A DNA stretch of 64,000 bases from Immundisolibacter sp. (GCF_014359565.1 NZ_JACIZD010000012.1:1-64000), one strand, 5' to 3'. Counted from the stretch's first letter, positions 51,801 through 60,669 are shown. Program-made: numbers and translations. The notes: generated by a model from the sequence alone, not told the origin.

Positions 51801-52810
51801 CGGGCGTACAGCGGCAACAGTTCCAGGCCGGCGGTGCCGTGCGCGCGCAGCGCCTCGGTGGCGTCGCGGATCTCCCGCTCGCCGGGCAGGAACACCAGCA
51901 CATCACCCGGGCCTTCGCCTTGCAATTCCGCGACGGCGGCCACGATGCCCTCGACCAGCGTGCGGTCGGCCTGGTCGGGGTCCGGCGTCAGCAGCGGGCG
52001 GTAGCGCACCTCGACCGGATGACCGCGGCCGGACACCTCGATGATCGGCGCGCCGCCGAAGTGCGCGGCAAAGCGCTGCGGGTCGATGGTGGCCGAGGTG
52101 ATGATCAGGCGCAGGTCCGGCCGCTGCGGCAACAGGCGATGCAGGTAGCCGAGCAGAAAATCGATGTTCAGGCTGCGCTCGTGCGCTTCGTCGATGATCA
52201 GCGTGTCGTAGGCCAGCAGCTGCGGATCGGACTGCGCGTGTGCCAGCAGCAGGCCGTCGGTCAGCACCTGGATGGCGGCGCCGTCCGCGACCGTGTCGTC
52301 GAAGCGCACGCTGTAGCCGACTGCCCGCGGCGCGCCAAGCTCGACCGCCAGACGCGCCGCCACGGCGCGGGCGGCGATGCGCCGCGGCTGGGTGTGGCCG
52401 ATGCGGCCATGCACGCCGCGGCCCAGGTGCAGGCACAGCTTGGCCAGCTGCGTGGTCTTGCCCGAGCCGGTCTCGCCGCAGACCACGATCACCTGATGCG
52501 CCTGCAGGGCGGCGGTGATTTCCGGCAGATGCGCGGTGATCGGCAATTCCGGCGGAAAGGTGACGCTTGCCGGCCGCGCGGCCCGCCGCGCGCCAACCAC
52601 CGCCGCGGAGCGGGCGAGCTGGGCGGCGACTTCGGCCTGCAGCCGATCGGCGGGCTGGCCGCTGACGAGCCGCCGCTGCAGCGCGGCGAGGCGTTTCGCA
52701 AGCGCGGGGCGGTCGGCCAGCAAGGCATCGTCGACCTGCGCTGCCAGCGCCTGCACGCCGGATGACAGCAAGGCCGAATCGGCGTCAGGCGGGAGTTCTG
52801 GGCGGTTCAC
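48893..52810 (-). CDS. hrpA: ATP-dependent RNA helicase HrpA
   Basis: 1305 aa DEAH-box helicase, full HrpA length. Walker A VVCGETGSGKTTQLAKL, DEAH in LIIDEAHERSLNIDF, ITSATIDPQRFA, and QRAGRCGRLGPGVCIRLY as motif VI; then the ratchet and OB domains and the long HrpA-specific C-terminal part (DUF3418). The start is taken as GTG 52810 (VNRPELPPDADS); the frame continues upstream without a start codon and overlaps the opposite-strand Sel1 gene. HrpA unwinds mRNA on stalled ribosomes. Confidence 0.95.
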   Translation of the reverse strand: MNRPELPPDADSALLSSGVQALAAQVDDALLADRPALAKRLAALQRRLVSGQPADRLQAEVAAQLARSAAVVGARRAARPASVTFPPELPITAHLPEITAALQAHQVIVVCGETGSGKTTQLAKLCLHLGRGVHGRIGHTQPRRIAARAVAARLAVELGAPRAVGYSVRFDDTVADGAAIQVLTDGLLLAHAQSDPQLLAYDTLIIDEAHERSLNIDFLLGYLHRLLPQRPDLRLIITSATIDPQRFAAHFGGAPIIEVSGRGHPVEVRYRPLLTPDPDQADRTLVEGIVAAVAELQGEGPGDVLVFLPGEREIRDATEALRAHGTAGLELLPLYARLSRAEQDRVFAPSKQRRVVLATNVAETSLTVPGIRYVVDSGLARVSRYGARSHVQRLGIEKISQAAADQRAGRCGRLGPGVCIRLYAPDDYANRSPHTDPEIHRASLASVVLRMQALQLGEAADFPFLDPPQRRHLRAAQQALFELGAVDGAGVLTGIGRQLARFALDPALGRMLIEAGRTGALHEVLIITAALTVPDVRERPLDAREHADQVHRQFADARSDFLSLLNIYRAFEQEARHRSQAKLRLWCREHFLSYLRLREWRDIAGQLTELANGMGLRGSSLGADYDAIHRALLAGLLGRIARRQDGPRGESRRARLSRGLEGARGAQMWVFPGSALAKKPPRWLMAAELVETGRLYARTVAAIEPHWVEAAAAHLLRRDYSEPQWDVASRRPVAFERVTLFGLTLASRRRVAYGPIDPAHARAIFIREGVIDGALDAACPALAANRRLLGELETLQAKARRPLLIDEDALFALYDARIAAEVWDGHRFDHWLRRQAPDALRLSADQLLTDRADAITPADFPDRLAAGGALLPLRYRFEPGHDDDGITVRLPLALLQRIDADVFDWLIPGWLTEKCAALIRSLPGALRRQFVPAPDFAARALARLRPGTGPLLPALAAALSALAGQPCPPEAFDPARLDRHLRLRFEIVDEHGTALATGRDWSQLQARFGQTRTPVAASGRPHPLEHSGITAWDFGALPRQVTTPGPGGALLLRWPALVDAGDDCAVRLFDDEITAAAAHRGGVRALLTRALADDLPTPATLAPASALYRRLGTPAQLLRELQRAIIDSAWDDPNAPRDGAEFAVLVAALQVRLVPIADRLTRAVTDTLRAWRDIERRLDHATTLALLEVAADLRDQLGRLIQPGFVAATPPLWLAELPRYLHAAATRLERAQRDPIAERADRQALQTLWQAFWLAYPPHSDDPAWTELRWLLEELRVALFAPELGTAQPVSVTRLSRLLQELARP

Positions 52811-52877
52811 GGGCGCGGTGACAGGTTGCCGGGGCAGCGTACCATAGCGCCCCCAAGCCCCCGATGAAGCCGCATCT

Positions 52878-53927
52878 GTGCTCCCGAACACGCCGCATTT
52901 GCTCGTTCGCCACCTGCTGCTGGCGGCCCTTTGCCTGGGTTCTACCGGCGCTGCCGCGGCCGGTCTGGAGGCCACGGCGACGCCGGCCGCGGACGGAGCG
53001 CCCGCCATTTCGATCGAGGCCCAGACCGCCGCCGCCAAGGCCGGCGACGCCACGGCGCAGTACGCGCTTGGGCTGATGTACGCGCACGGCGACGGCGTGG
53101 CACGCGACGATGCGGCGGCGGCGAAGTGGTTTGCTGCCGCCGCCGCGCAGGGCCATGCCCAGGCCGCCTACAACCTGGGCGTGCTGACGGTGAGCGGCCG
53201 CGGCGTGGCGCGCGATTACGGTGCCGCCCGCAAGCAGTTCGAGCAGGCGGCGGCCAGCGTGCCGTCAGCGGCCTACAACCTAGGCGTGCTGTACGACCAG
53301 GGCCTGGGCGTTTCGCCCGACGCGGCGCAGGCGCTGGCCTGGTACCGCAAGGCCGCCGATGCCGGTCACGCCGGCGCGCAGTACACACTCGGTCAGATGT
53401 ACTACGAGGGCATCGGTGTCGAGGCCAACGACGCGACGGCCCTGCGCTGGTTCAGCGCCGCGGCGGCGCAAGGGCACCGGGAGGCGCAGTACAACCTGGG
53501 CGTGATGGCCTATGTCGGGGCCGGCATGGCGGCCGATCCGAAGGCCGCCGCCGACTGGTACCGCAAGGCGGCCGAACAGGGCGACCCGCTGGCCGCCTTC
53601 AACCTGGGGCGCATGTACCACCTGGGCGAGGGCGTCATGCGGGACGATGTCCAGTCCGTCCACTGGTATCGCCGGGCAGCCGCCAAGGGTGATGCCTTTG
53701 CCCTGAACAACCTCGGCTTCATGGTCTACAACGGCCTGGGCGTGCCGGCCGACCCGGTGCGCGCCTATGCGCTGTTCACGCTGGCGGCGGCGCGCGACAA
53801 CGCCAATGCGAAGAAAGCGCTCGATCTGCTGCGCCCGCAGCTGGGCAACGAGGAAGTGGCCCGTGGCGAGGGCCTGGTGCGGGAATGGAACGCCGCGCTG
53901 AAGGCCGGACTGGCACCGGCCTTTTGA
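52878..53927 (+). CDS. Secreted Sel1-repeat (TPR-like) protein
   Basis: 349 aa. Signal peptide LLLAALCLGSTGAAAAG, then about seven Sel1 repeats of 36 residues (AQYALGLMYAHGDGVARDDA, AAYNLGVLTVSGRGVARDYG, AQYTLGQMYYEGIGVEANDA and so on) to about residue 310. Periplasmic scaffold or binding protein. GTG 52878 is the only start that keeps the signal peptide; an ATG at 52864 is in another frame. Divergent from hrpA. Confidence 0.85.
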   Translation: MLPNTPHLLVRHLLLAALCLGSTGAAAAGLEATATPAADGAPAISIEAQTAAAKAGDATAQYALGLMYAHGDGVARDDAAAAKWFAAAAAQGHAQAAYNLGVLTVSGRGVARDYGAARKQFEQAAASVPSAAYNLGVLYDQGLGVSPDAAQALAWYRKAADAGHAGAQYTLGQMYYEGIGVEANDATALRWFSAAAAQGHREAQYNLGVMAYVGAGMAADPKAAADWYRKAAEQGDPLAAFNLGRMYHLGEGVMRDDVQSVHWYRRAAAKGDAFALNNLGFMVYNGLGVPADPVRAYALFTLAAARDNANAKKALDLLRPQLGNEEVARGEGLVREWNAALKAGLAPAF

Positions 53928-53996
53928 TGCCCGCGCAACGGTCGGCGGGGCCGGTGCCGGGTTAAAGATAGACCCGATGACCTGTCCGGCATTGCC

Positions 53997-55280
53997 TCAG
54001 GCGGCTTTCTTGCTGGCGTGTACGCAGCGGTCCCGCCCCTGGGCCTTGGCGTCATACAGGGCCGCATCGGTGCGTTCGAAGACCGTTTCCAGTGTGTCGT
54101 CGCTGTTGAAGGTGGCTACGCCGCAGGAGATGGTGACCGGCACCCGCTCGCCACGACTGCGAAACGGCGCGGACTTGATGGTGCGGCGCAGTTTCTCGGC
54201 GATCTTCATGGCGGCATCCTCGGCGGCGCCGTTGAGGATCACCACGAATTCCTCGCCGCCGTAACGGGCCACGAAATCCGACGAGCGCAGCTGTTCCTGC
54301 AGCAGGCGCACCACTTCCTTGAGCACCTTGTCGCCGGCGGTGTGCCCGAAGGTGTCGTTGATACGTTTGAAGTGGTCGATGTCGCAGACGATCATCGACA
54401 GGTTGCCGCCATCGCTGCGCCAGCGGGCGACTTCCAGTGCCGCCCTGCGGTCGTAGGCGAGCCGGTTGTAGGCGCCGGTCAACGGATCGCGCAGGGCCTC
54501 TTCGGTGGTGACATCCAGTCGGCTGCGCAGCGTGATGGTTTCCGCACTCAATTGCGCGACCTGCTGGCTGAGCTGGCCGAGGTGATCCTCCAGTCGGCGC
54601 TGGTGGCTGTCGCCGGCCTGGTCCTGCTGACGCAGATGATCCTGCAGGTGGTCCAGGCGCTCGCGGATGAACGACTTGAGCTGGTCCAGGTCGTCGGTTT
54701 CCGACGACACGGCACGCAGCTGCAGGAATTGCGCGTCGGTGATCTGTCGCGTCTGCTGGGCCTGTGCGCCGGCCTGGCGGTTCAGGCTATTAGCTTCGTT
54801 CAGGGCCGTCTCGAGTTGCACCAGGCGGCCGACGGTGGCCTTGAGGAATTCCTGCAGCTCGGCCTGGCGCCGTTGCGCATGGGCCTTGGACTCCACCAGC
54901 AGGTGGATCAGTTGGGCGGCAAGTTTCTGGCGACCGGTCTCATCGGTCGGCCTGCCCAGCGCGCGTTCGATATCCTGCGCCAGCGGCTCCAGGGGCACCG
55001 GCACCAGCACATGCTGCAAAACGCTCCGGATCAGTTGGCCCTCGCGGGTGTTCAGCGGGGATTCATTGTGGTTTCCCGGGACCGGACCCGGCTTCACTGA
55101 CTGTGACAATTTCGAAAATGCCTCTTGCAGGAGGGTGCCGGTGTGATCGGTGGTGGCCGCGTCGCGCAGATCTGCCAGCGCTGCGACAAGGCCGGGATTG
55201 CAGGCCGCAGCCAACTCGCACAGCTGCGGCACGATTTGTCGCAGAAGCGGTTCCAGGGTGCCGCCGACGGAGTTTTTCAT
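53997..55280 (-). CDS. Diguanylate cyclase (GGDEF)
   Basis: 427 aa. The N-terminal about 260 residues form helices and coiled coil without transmembrane segments (LRQQDQAGDSHQRRLEDHLG); this part resembles soluble, coiled-coil linked cyclases. GGDEF domain: DPLTGAYNRLAYDRR, CDIDHFKRINDTFGH, RYGGEEFVVIL. RSSD nine residues before the GGEEF motif is an intact inhibitory I-site (RxxD). Makes c-di-GMP, which commonly controls EPS output; no direct link to the eps genes is shown. Confidence 0.93.
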   Translation of the reverse strand: MKNSVGGTLEPLLRQIVPQLCELAAACNPGLVAALADLRDAATTDHTGTLLQEAFSKLSQSVKPGPVPGNHNESPLNTREGQLIRSVLQHVLVPVPLEPLAQDIERALGRPTDETGRQKLAAQLIHLLVESKAHAQRRQAELQEFLKATVGRLVQLETALNEANSLNRQAGAQAQQTRQITDAQFLQLRAVSSETDDLDQLKSFIRERLDHLQDHLRQQDQAGDSHQRRLEDHLGQLSQQVAQLSAETITLRSRLDVTTEEALRDPLTGAYNRLAYDRRAALEVARWRSDGGNLSMIVCDIDHFKRINDTFGHTAGDKVLKEVVRLLQEQLRSSDFVARYGGEEFVVILNGAAEDAAMKIAEKLRRTIKSAPFRSRGERVPVTISCGVATFNSDDTLETVFERTDAALYDAKAQGRDRCVHASKKAA

Positions 55281-55467
55281 AGGCGATGACCGATGCTGTC
55301 AGCAGCGTCGTTCTGCTGCCGGATTGTGTATCGCCAGACAGGGCAGGAACTTGAGTGCGGTCAGGTGGATGCCCCTGCAATTCGCTTGCCGGGCTTGTCC
55401 CTTGGGTCAAGGTGCCGGTTCGGACTTGCCCTAGTATGGCGGCCAGTTTCCGTTGCCGAGGTACGCC

Positions 55468-56619
55468 ATGATTCTGATCTTGCAAGAGCACGTCCATGCC
55501 GGCACGCCGGCATTCGTCGCCATCATGGAGTATCTGGCCCGGAGGCCCGGCGTGAGCGTGCGCGTGCAGGAGATAAAGGGCGCGCAGCAGACCCTGACCG
55601 AGCTTTACCTGATCGGCGATACCGCCACCCTGGACCGGGAGGAAATAGCCGATTTGCCCGGTGTGGAGCAGGTGGTGCGCGTGTCGCGCGAGTACCGCAT
55701 TCTGGGGCGCCATCAGGACGACTTCCGGCCGAGCGGTTTCGAGTACAACGGCGTCGCCTTCAGCCAGGACAGCTTCGAGCTGTTTCCGGGCCTGTGCGCC
55801 GTGGACAACCGCGAGCATGTGGATCGCACCTTCGCCGCGCTGGCCGCGCAGGGCCTGCGCTGCGCGCGCATGGGGGCCTACAAGCCGCGCACCAGTCCAT
55901 ATGCCTTCCAGGGCCACGGCGCGGCCTGTCTGCCGTTCGTGTTCGAGTCGGCCGGCCGCCACGGCGTGCGGGTGATCGCCATGGAAATCACCCACGAGAA
56001 GCACATTCAGGAAATCAACGACGCACTGTCGGCGGTCGGCCAGCCGACCGGCGTCATGCTGCAGGTCGGCACGCGCAACACGCAGAACTTCGAGCTGCTC
56101 AAGGCCATCGGCCGCCAGCAGGAATTCCCGGTGTTGCTCAAGCGCGGTTTCGGCATCTCGCTGGAAGAATCGCTGAACGCCGCCGAGTACCTGGCCAGCG
56201 AAGGCAACCAGCGGGTCGTGTTCTGCCTGCGCGGGGTCAAGTCCAGCCTGGGTGACCCTCATCGCAATCTGGTCGACTTTGCGCACGTGCCTGTGGTCAA
56301 GCGCCTCACGCGCATGCCGGTGGGCGTCGACCCCTCGCATTCGGTAGGCCGGCGCGACCGGGGTCCGGACGGTATCGAGGACATCCACCACGCCGCCGCG
56401 CAGGGCGTGATTGCCGGCGCCAACCTGGTGCTGGTGGATTTCCACCCGGCGCCCGCCAAGGCGCTGGTGGATGGCCCGCAGGCGCTGACGCTGGAGGAAC
56501 TGCCGCTGTTCGTCGAGGACATGCAGATCGCCCGCGAGGCTTACCTGAAACGCCGCGCGGCCCATGAACGCGCCCGGCTGCCGGCGCAGGAAACGGCGCT
56601 CGCCGACACGGAATCCTGA
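55468..56619 (+). CDS. 3-deoxy-7-phosphoheptulonate synthase (type I-beta)
   Basis: 383 aa DAHP synthase, first enzyme of the shikimate pathway. An N-terminal ferredoxin-like regulatory domain (MILILQEHVHAGTPAFVAIM) precedes the barrel: RMGAYKPRTSPYAFQGHG, VGTRNTQNFELLKAIG, VLLKRGFGISLEESLNAAEY, DPSHSVGRRD and LVDFHPAPAKALVDGPQ. Metal ligands Cys/His/Glu/Asp appear intact except that the usual AGPC is LCAVDNRE here (FPGLCAVDNREHVDRTF). ATG 55468 chosen over an upstream TTG. Confidence 0.9.
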   Translation: MILILQEHVHAGTPAFVAIMEYLARRPGVSVRVQEIKGAQQTLTELYLIGDTATLDREEIADLPGVEQVVRVSREYRILGRHQDDFRPSGFEYNGVAFSQDSFELFPGLCAVDNREHVDRTFAALAAQGLRCARMGAYKPRTSPYAFQGHGAACLPFVFESAGRHGVRVIAMEITHEKHIQEINDALSAVGQPTGVMLQVGTRNTQNFELLKAIGRQQEFPVLLKRGFGISLEESLNAAEYLASEGNQRVVFCLRGVKSSLGDPHRNLVDFAHVPVVKRLTRMPVGVDPSHSVGRRDRGPDGIEDIHHAAAQGVIAGANLVLVDFHPAPAKALVDGPQALTLEELPLFVEDMQIAREAYLKRRAAHERARLPAQETALADTES

Positions 56620-56717
56620 GGGCGGCGCCCCTGGCGGGCGCCAATGCCCTGTTGGCTCGTCGATAATCCCGGCCGCAGTGGCGGGTGACGCCACAAACGG
56701 CGTTCTGGGGACACGGC

Positions 56718-58346
56718 ATGACGGCAGGCGAACTGGGGCTGGCGGCGCTGCGCGGGACGGCAGCTTTGCTCACGCAGGTGCGCGAGCGTCTCGTGCAGCT
56801 CACCGCCGGCGGGCGCGACATCGACGGCCATCAGGTCGCGGTGCGCCGTTATGCCAACCTTGAAGCGCGACACAAGGCCGCCCAGGCGCTGGCCGAGTGG
56901 GCCGACGAGGATCCATCGGCGCGTGAGATGGCGGATCTGTTCGCCGCCGATTTCGCACTCGAAGCGCTGCACCTGATCGAGCGGCACGGCGCCGATTTCG
57001 GGCTGCCGGCGGGCGATATCGACGCCACCTTGCCGGCCGGCGCGCGGGCGGCGTTGGCATCCGCGCTGTCCGAAAGCCGGTTTCGCGCCCTGGCCGAGCG
57101 CTCTGCCGGCCACGGCTTCGTCAACCACGGCGCCATCCACGGCGAGGACGCCGACCTCATCCTGGCGCTGCGCGATGGCGCCCGCCGCTTTGCCGTCGAG
57201 CGCGTGGCGCCGCTCGCCCAGCGCATTCATCTGGACGACCTGCTGGTGCCGGAGGAACTGATCGCCGGCATGGCCGAGCTGGGCTTCTTTGGCATGTCGA
57301 TCCCGGCCGAATACGGCGGCACCGGCATGAGCAACCTGGCCATGGTGGTGGCCACCGAGGAGCTGTCGGTGGCCTCGCTGCCGGCCGCCGGCAGCCTGAT
57401 CACGCGCCCGGAGGTGCTGGCCAAGGCGTTGCTGGCCGGTGGCACCGAAGCCCAGAAACAGCGCTGGCTGGGGCCGGTGGCGCGCGGCGAGCTGATGGTC
57501 GGCGTGGCGGTGACCGAGCCCGACACCGGATCCGACGTGGGCGCGCTGCGCTGCCGGGCGACACCGGCGGTGCAGGACGGCGTGGCCGGCTGGTCGATCG
57601 ATGGCGCCAAGGCCTGGAGCACCTTTGCTGGCCGCGCCGACGTGCTGGCGCTGCTGGCGCGCAGCGATCCCGATCCGGCCGCCGGCCACCGCGGGCTGTC
57701 GCTGTTCATCGTCGAGAAGGAGCGCTGCCTCGGGCACGATTTCGATCTTCGCCAGCCGGGCGGCGGGCGGCTCAGCGGCAAGGCCGACCGCACGCCAGGG
57801 TATCGGGGCATGCACTCGTTCACACTGCAGTTCGAGCGCTGGTTCGTGCCCGGCGACCGGTTGGTGGGGGAGGCCGGTCGCGGCTTTTATTACCAGATGG
57901 CCGGTTTCGCGGCCGGGCGCTTGCAGACTGCCGGTCGGGCCACCGGCCTTGCCCAGGCCAGTCTGCTGGCGGCCGGGCAGTACGCGCAGCAGCGGCGGCA
58001 ATTCGGCCGGCCGATCGGGCAGTTTCAGAGCACCGCCTATGAGCTCGGCTGGATGGCGCTGCGCACCGAGGCGGCGCGCCAGCTCAGCCACGCGGCGGCC
58101 CGCGCCATGGACGCCGGGCAAGCCGACGCCGGCCTGCTCGCCGCCATGGCCAAGCTGTTCGCCTGTCGGGTGGCGGTGGAGGTCTCGCAGCGCGCGCAGC
58201 TGCTGCACGGCGGCTGGGGCTACGCCGAGGAATTCCCGATCGCCCGCTTGGTGGCCGATGCGCTGGTGCTGCCGATCTTCGAGGGCGTGGAGCCGATCCT
58301 GGAGCTCAAGGTGATCGGCCGCCAGTTGCTCGGGGATCACGCGTGA
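56718..58346 (+). CDS. Methylsuccinyl-CoA-dehydrogenase-like acyl-CoA dehydrogenase
   Basis: 542 aa, longer than ordinary acyl-CoA dehydrogenases (about 380) by a 150-residue helical N-terminal domain with YANLEARHKAAQALAEWADE. That extension and GSLITRPEVLAKALLAGGTE, VTEPDTGSDVGALR, GYRGMHSFTLQFERW and RLQTAGRATGLAQASLLA resemble methylsuccinyl-CoA dehydrogenase (Mcd) of the ethylmalonyl-CoA pathway. Other genes of that pathway are not in the window, so the exact substrate is open. Stop overlaps the next start (GTGA). Confidence 0.85.
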   Translation: MTAGELGLAALRGTAALLTQVRERLVQLTAGGRDIDGHQVAVRRYANLEARHKAAQALAEWADEDPSAREMADLFAADFALEALHLIERHGADFGLPAGDIDATLPAGARAALASALSESRFRALAERSAGHGFVNHGAIHGEDADLILALRDGARRFAVERVAPLAQRIHLDDLLVPEELIAGMAELGFFGMSIPAEYGGTGMSNLAMVVATEELSVASLPAAGSLITRPEVLAKALLAGGTEAQKQRWLGPVARGELMVGVAVTEPDTGSDVGALRCRATPAVQDGVAGWSIDGAKAWSTFAGRADVLALLARSDPDPAAGHRGLSLFIVEKERCLGHDFDLRQPGGGRLSGKADRTPGYRGMHSFTLQFERWFVPGDRLVGEAGRGFYYQMAGFAAGRLQTAGRATGLAQASLLAAGQYAQQRRQFGRPIGQFQSTAYELGWMALRTEAARQLSHAAARAMDAGQADAGLLAAMAKLFACRVAVEVSQRAQLLHGGWGYAEEFPIARLVADALVLPIFEGVEPILELKVIGRQLLGDHA

Positions 58347-59524
58347 GTCCGGGAGCCCTGGCCGGGCTGCGCGTGCTGGACCTGTCGCAGGTGCTGGCTG
58401 GACCGTTCTGTACGCAGATGCTGGCCGACCACGGCGCGGAAGTCATCAAGATCGAGCCGCCGGAGGGCGATCCGGCGCGCCGCTTTGCGCCGTTTCGGGC
58501 CGATGATACGGAGCGCGCCTTCGGCGGCTATTTCCAGAGCATCAACCGCGGCAAGAAAAGCGTGGTACTGGACCTCAAAACCGATGCCGGACGCGCTGCC
58601 TTTCTGAAGCTGGTGGCCAGCGCCGACGTGTTGGTCGAGAACTACCGCGCCGGCGTCATGGAGCGCCTGGGGCTGGGCTTCGAGGCGCTGGCGAAGATCA
58701 ACCCGCGCCTGGTCTATGGCGCGATTCGCGGTTTCGGCGATCCCCGCAGCGGCGAGAGTCCGTACAACGACTGGCCGGCCTTCGACGTGGTGGCGCAGGC
58801 CATGGGCGGCATCATGGGTATCACCGGTCCCACCGCCGACCAGCCGCTGAAGATCGGCCCCGGCGTGGGCGACACGGTGCCGGCGCTGATGCTGGCCTTC
58901 GGCATCCTGGCCGCCGTGCGCCATGCCGAGCGCAGCGGGCAGGGGCAGTTCCTGGACATTTCCATGATCGATGGCGTGCTGGCCCTGTGCGAGCGGCTGG
59001 TGCACCAGTACAGCTACGCCGGCGAGGTGGCCGGCCCGGAGGGCAACGGCCACCCGCTGCTGTGCCCGTTCGGCCTGTTTCGCGCTGCCGACGGCTGGGT
59101 GGCGATCGGCTGTCCGACCGACAAGTTCTGGGTCGAACTGGCCGCTGCCATTGGCCGCCCGGAACTGGCGGTCGACTCCGGCTGGGCCACCAATGCGGCG
59201 CGTCTGGCCCGCCGCGGCGAGGTCACGACCTTGATCGAGGGCTTCACCGGCCAGCGAAGCAAGGCGCAGCTGAAGGCGCTGTTCGGCGGGCGGGTGCCGT
59301 TCGGGCCGGTGCAGAACGCGGCCGAAATCTTTGCCGACCCGCACTTCGCCGCCCGCGACATGCTGGTGCAGGTCGAACAGCCGGGCAGCGCCACGCCGGT
59401 CACCATCGCCGGCGTGCCGGTGCATCTGTCGGCCACGCCGGGCGCAGTGCGCGGCCGGGCGCCGAAGCTTGGCGAGCACACGGCGGAGGTTTTGGCCGGC
59501 TTGGGCGCGGATCGTCATTCCTGA
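58343..59524 (+). CDS. CaiB/BaiF family CoA-transferase
   Basis: 393 aa class III CoA-transferase. VLDLSQVLAGPFCTQMLADH, GAEVIKIEPPEGDPARRF and ENYRAGVMERLGLG are family motifs; the catalytic Asp is Asp177 in GPGVGDTVPALM. Transfers CoA between carboxylic acids. GTG start at 58343 overlaps the dehydrogenase stop by 4 bases, so the two act together, e.g. activation of a diacid followed by dehydrogenation. Confidence 0.9.
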   Translation: MSPGALAGLRVLDLSQVLAGPFCTQMLADHGAEVIKIEPPEGDPARRFAPFRADDTERAFGGYFQSINRGKKSVVLDLKTDAGRAAFLKLVASADVLVENYRAGVMERLGLGFEALAKINPRLVYGAIRGFGDPRSGESPYNDWPAFDVVAQAMGGIMGITGPTADQPLKIGPGVGDTVPALMLAFGILAAVRHAERSGQGQFLDISMIDGVLALCERLVHQYSYAGEVAGPEGNGHPLLCPFGLFRAADGWVAIGCPTDKFWVELAAAIGRPELAVDSGWATNAARLARRGEVTTLIEGFTGQRSKAQLKALFGGRVPFGPVQNAAEIFADPHFAARDMLVQVEQPGSATPVTIAGVPVHLSATPGAVRGRAPKLGEHTAEVLAGLGADRHS

Positions 59525-59533
59525 AGATTTATC

Positions 59534-59562
59534 TTGCGATTATTTATTCCTGAGAATATATT
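59534..59562 (+). promoter_or_regulatory. Promoter with operator for the Xre-RES module
   Basis: TTGCGA (59534-59539) and TATATT (59557-59562) are spaced by exactly 17 bases. The inverted repeat TATTC-CTGA-GAATA (59545-59558) lies in the spacer and touches the -10 box, a natural place for the antitoxin to bind. ATTCCTGA also occurs at 59518-59525 as a direct repeat. The AT-rich patch contrasts sharply with surrounding sequence. Confidence 0.75.
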
Positions 59563-59591
59563 GTCGCTCGATCTCCATTGGAGAATGCCCC

Positions 59592-59972
59592 ATGCCCCAG
59601 GCTCTCGCCGCCGCAGCGTCCAACACCGGCCGGGTACTGACCCAGGCCCTTGTCGAAACGGCCGACCGGCTCAGCGTCGGCCCGAGCGAGCTGAAGGCCA
59701 TCATCGGCGTCAGCCAGCCGACCGCCTCGCGCCTGTTGCACGGCGCCTACCAGCTGACGCCCGGCAGCAAGCCCTTCGAGCTGGCGGCCCATCTGGTGCG
59801 CCTGTACCGCTCGCTGTCGGCCATGGTCGGCGGCGACGACGCGCTGGCCGGCCGCTGGCTGCGCAGCGCCAATCTGGCCTTTGAAAATGCCCGGCCAATC
59901 GACGTCATCAAGCGCGTGGATGGCCTGCTGCATGCCTGCGAATACCTGGACGCCCACCGCGCTCGCGTCTGA
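59592..59972 (+). CDS. Xre/MbcA/ParS-type antitoxin
   Basis: 126 aa. An Xre-like helix-turn-helix (ELKAIIGVSQPTASRLLHGA) and the toxin-binding domain (FELAAHLVRLYRSLSAMVGG, AGRWLRSANLAFENARPIDV) typical of antitoxins partnered with RES toxins. Should repress its own promoter at 59534-59562. GGAGAA at 59580-59585 is the ribosome site. Overlaps the toxin gene by 41 bases. Confidence 0.9.
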   Translation: MPQALAAAASNTGRVLTQALVETADRLSVGPSELKAIIGVSQPTASRLLHGAYQLTPGSKPFELAAHLVRLYRSLSAMVGGDDALAGRWLRSANLAFENARPIDVIKRVDGLLHACEYLDAHRARV

Positions 59973-60669
59973 GGCCGGGCGCTGGGCCGGCAGCGGCTGG
60001 CGGGCGGTGGAGGCGCAGCATCAGGTGGCCACGCTGCGCCTGGCGCGCGGCAATCTGGAAGACCAGCGCCTGCTGGAGGACATCCTCGACGCCGCCAAGC
60101 CGCCGACGGCGGGCGCGACCGGCGACCTGCACTGGCTGCTGGCGACGCCGTTTCGTTACCGCCCGCCGGTTGGCGGTTCGCGTTTCCGCGGGCGCACCGA
60201 TCCTGGCGTGTTCTACGGTGCGCAGGACCGGCCGACGGCCTGCGCCGAAGCGGGTTACTGGCGACTGCGGTTTTTTCTGGACAGCGTGGGTCTGGCCGAT
60301 GTGACTGCTACGGTGTCGCTCACGCTGTTCGAATTTCATGCAGCGTCCGACCGGGCACTGGACCTGACCACGGCCGCATTCGCTGACGCGCGGGCGGCGC
60401 TGACCCATCCGGCCGACTACACCGCCAGTCAGGCGCTGGCCGCGCAGGCGCGCGAGGCGGGCATCGACCTGATCCGCTACGCCTCGGCGCGGCTGGCCGG
60501 TGGCGTGTGCCTGGCCCTGCTCACGCCGGCGCCGTTTCGTCAGGTGGCGCAGCCGTACCGCAATGCGCACCAGACCTGGCAGCTGACCCTGCTGCCACCA
60601 GCGCGCGTGGTGTGGGAGCGCGAACTGCACGCCGAGCGCTGGGAGTTTCTCTATGGAAACGCCGAATGA
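59932..60669 (+). CDS. RES-domain toxin
   Basis: 245 aa. MPANTWTPTALASEAGRWAG then WRAVEAQHQVATLRLARGN and LLEDILDAAKPP are the usual start of RES toxins that degrade NAD+ (Xre-RES systems). TPFRYRPPVGGSRFRGRTDP carries conserved Arg residues, GVFYGAQDRPTACAEAGYWR the Tyr and Glu, and DLIRYASARLAGGVC the later Ser position. Length is somewhat above the usual 150-230. Start 59932 is chosen from the family N-terminus. Confidence 0.88.
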   Translation: MPANTWTPTALASEAGRWAGSGWRAVEAQHQVATLRLARGNLEDQRLLEDILDAAKPPTAGATGDLHWLLATPFRYRPPVGGSRFRGRTDPGVFYGAQDRPTACAEAGYWRLRFFLDSVGLADVTATVSLTLFEFHAASDRALDLTTAAFADARAALTHPADYTASQALAAQAREAGIDLIRYASARLAGGVCLALLTPAPFRQVAQPYRNAHQTWQLTLLPPARVVWERELHAERWEFLYGNAE

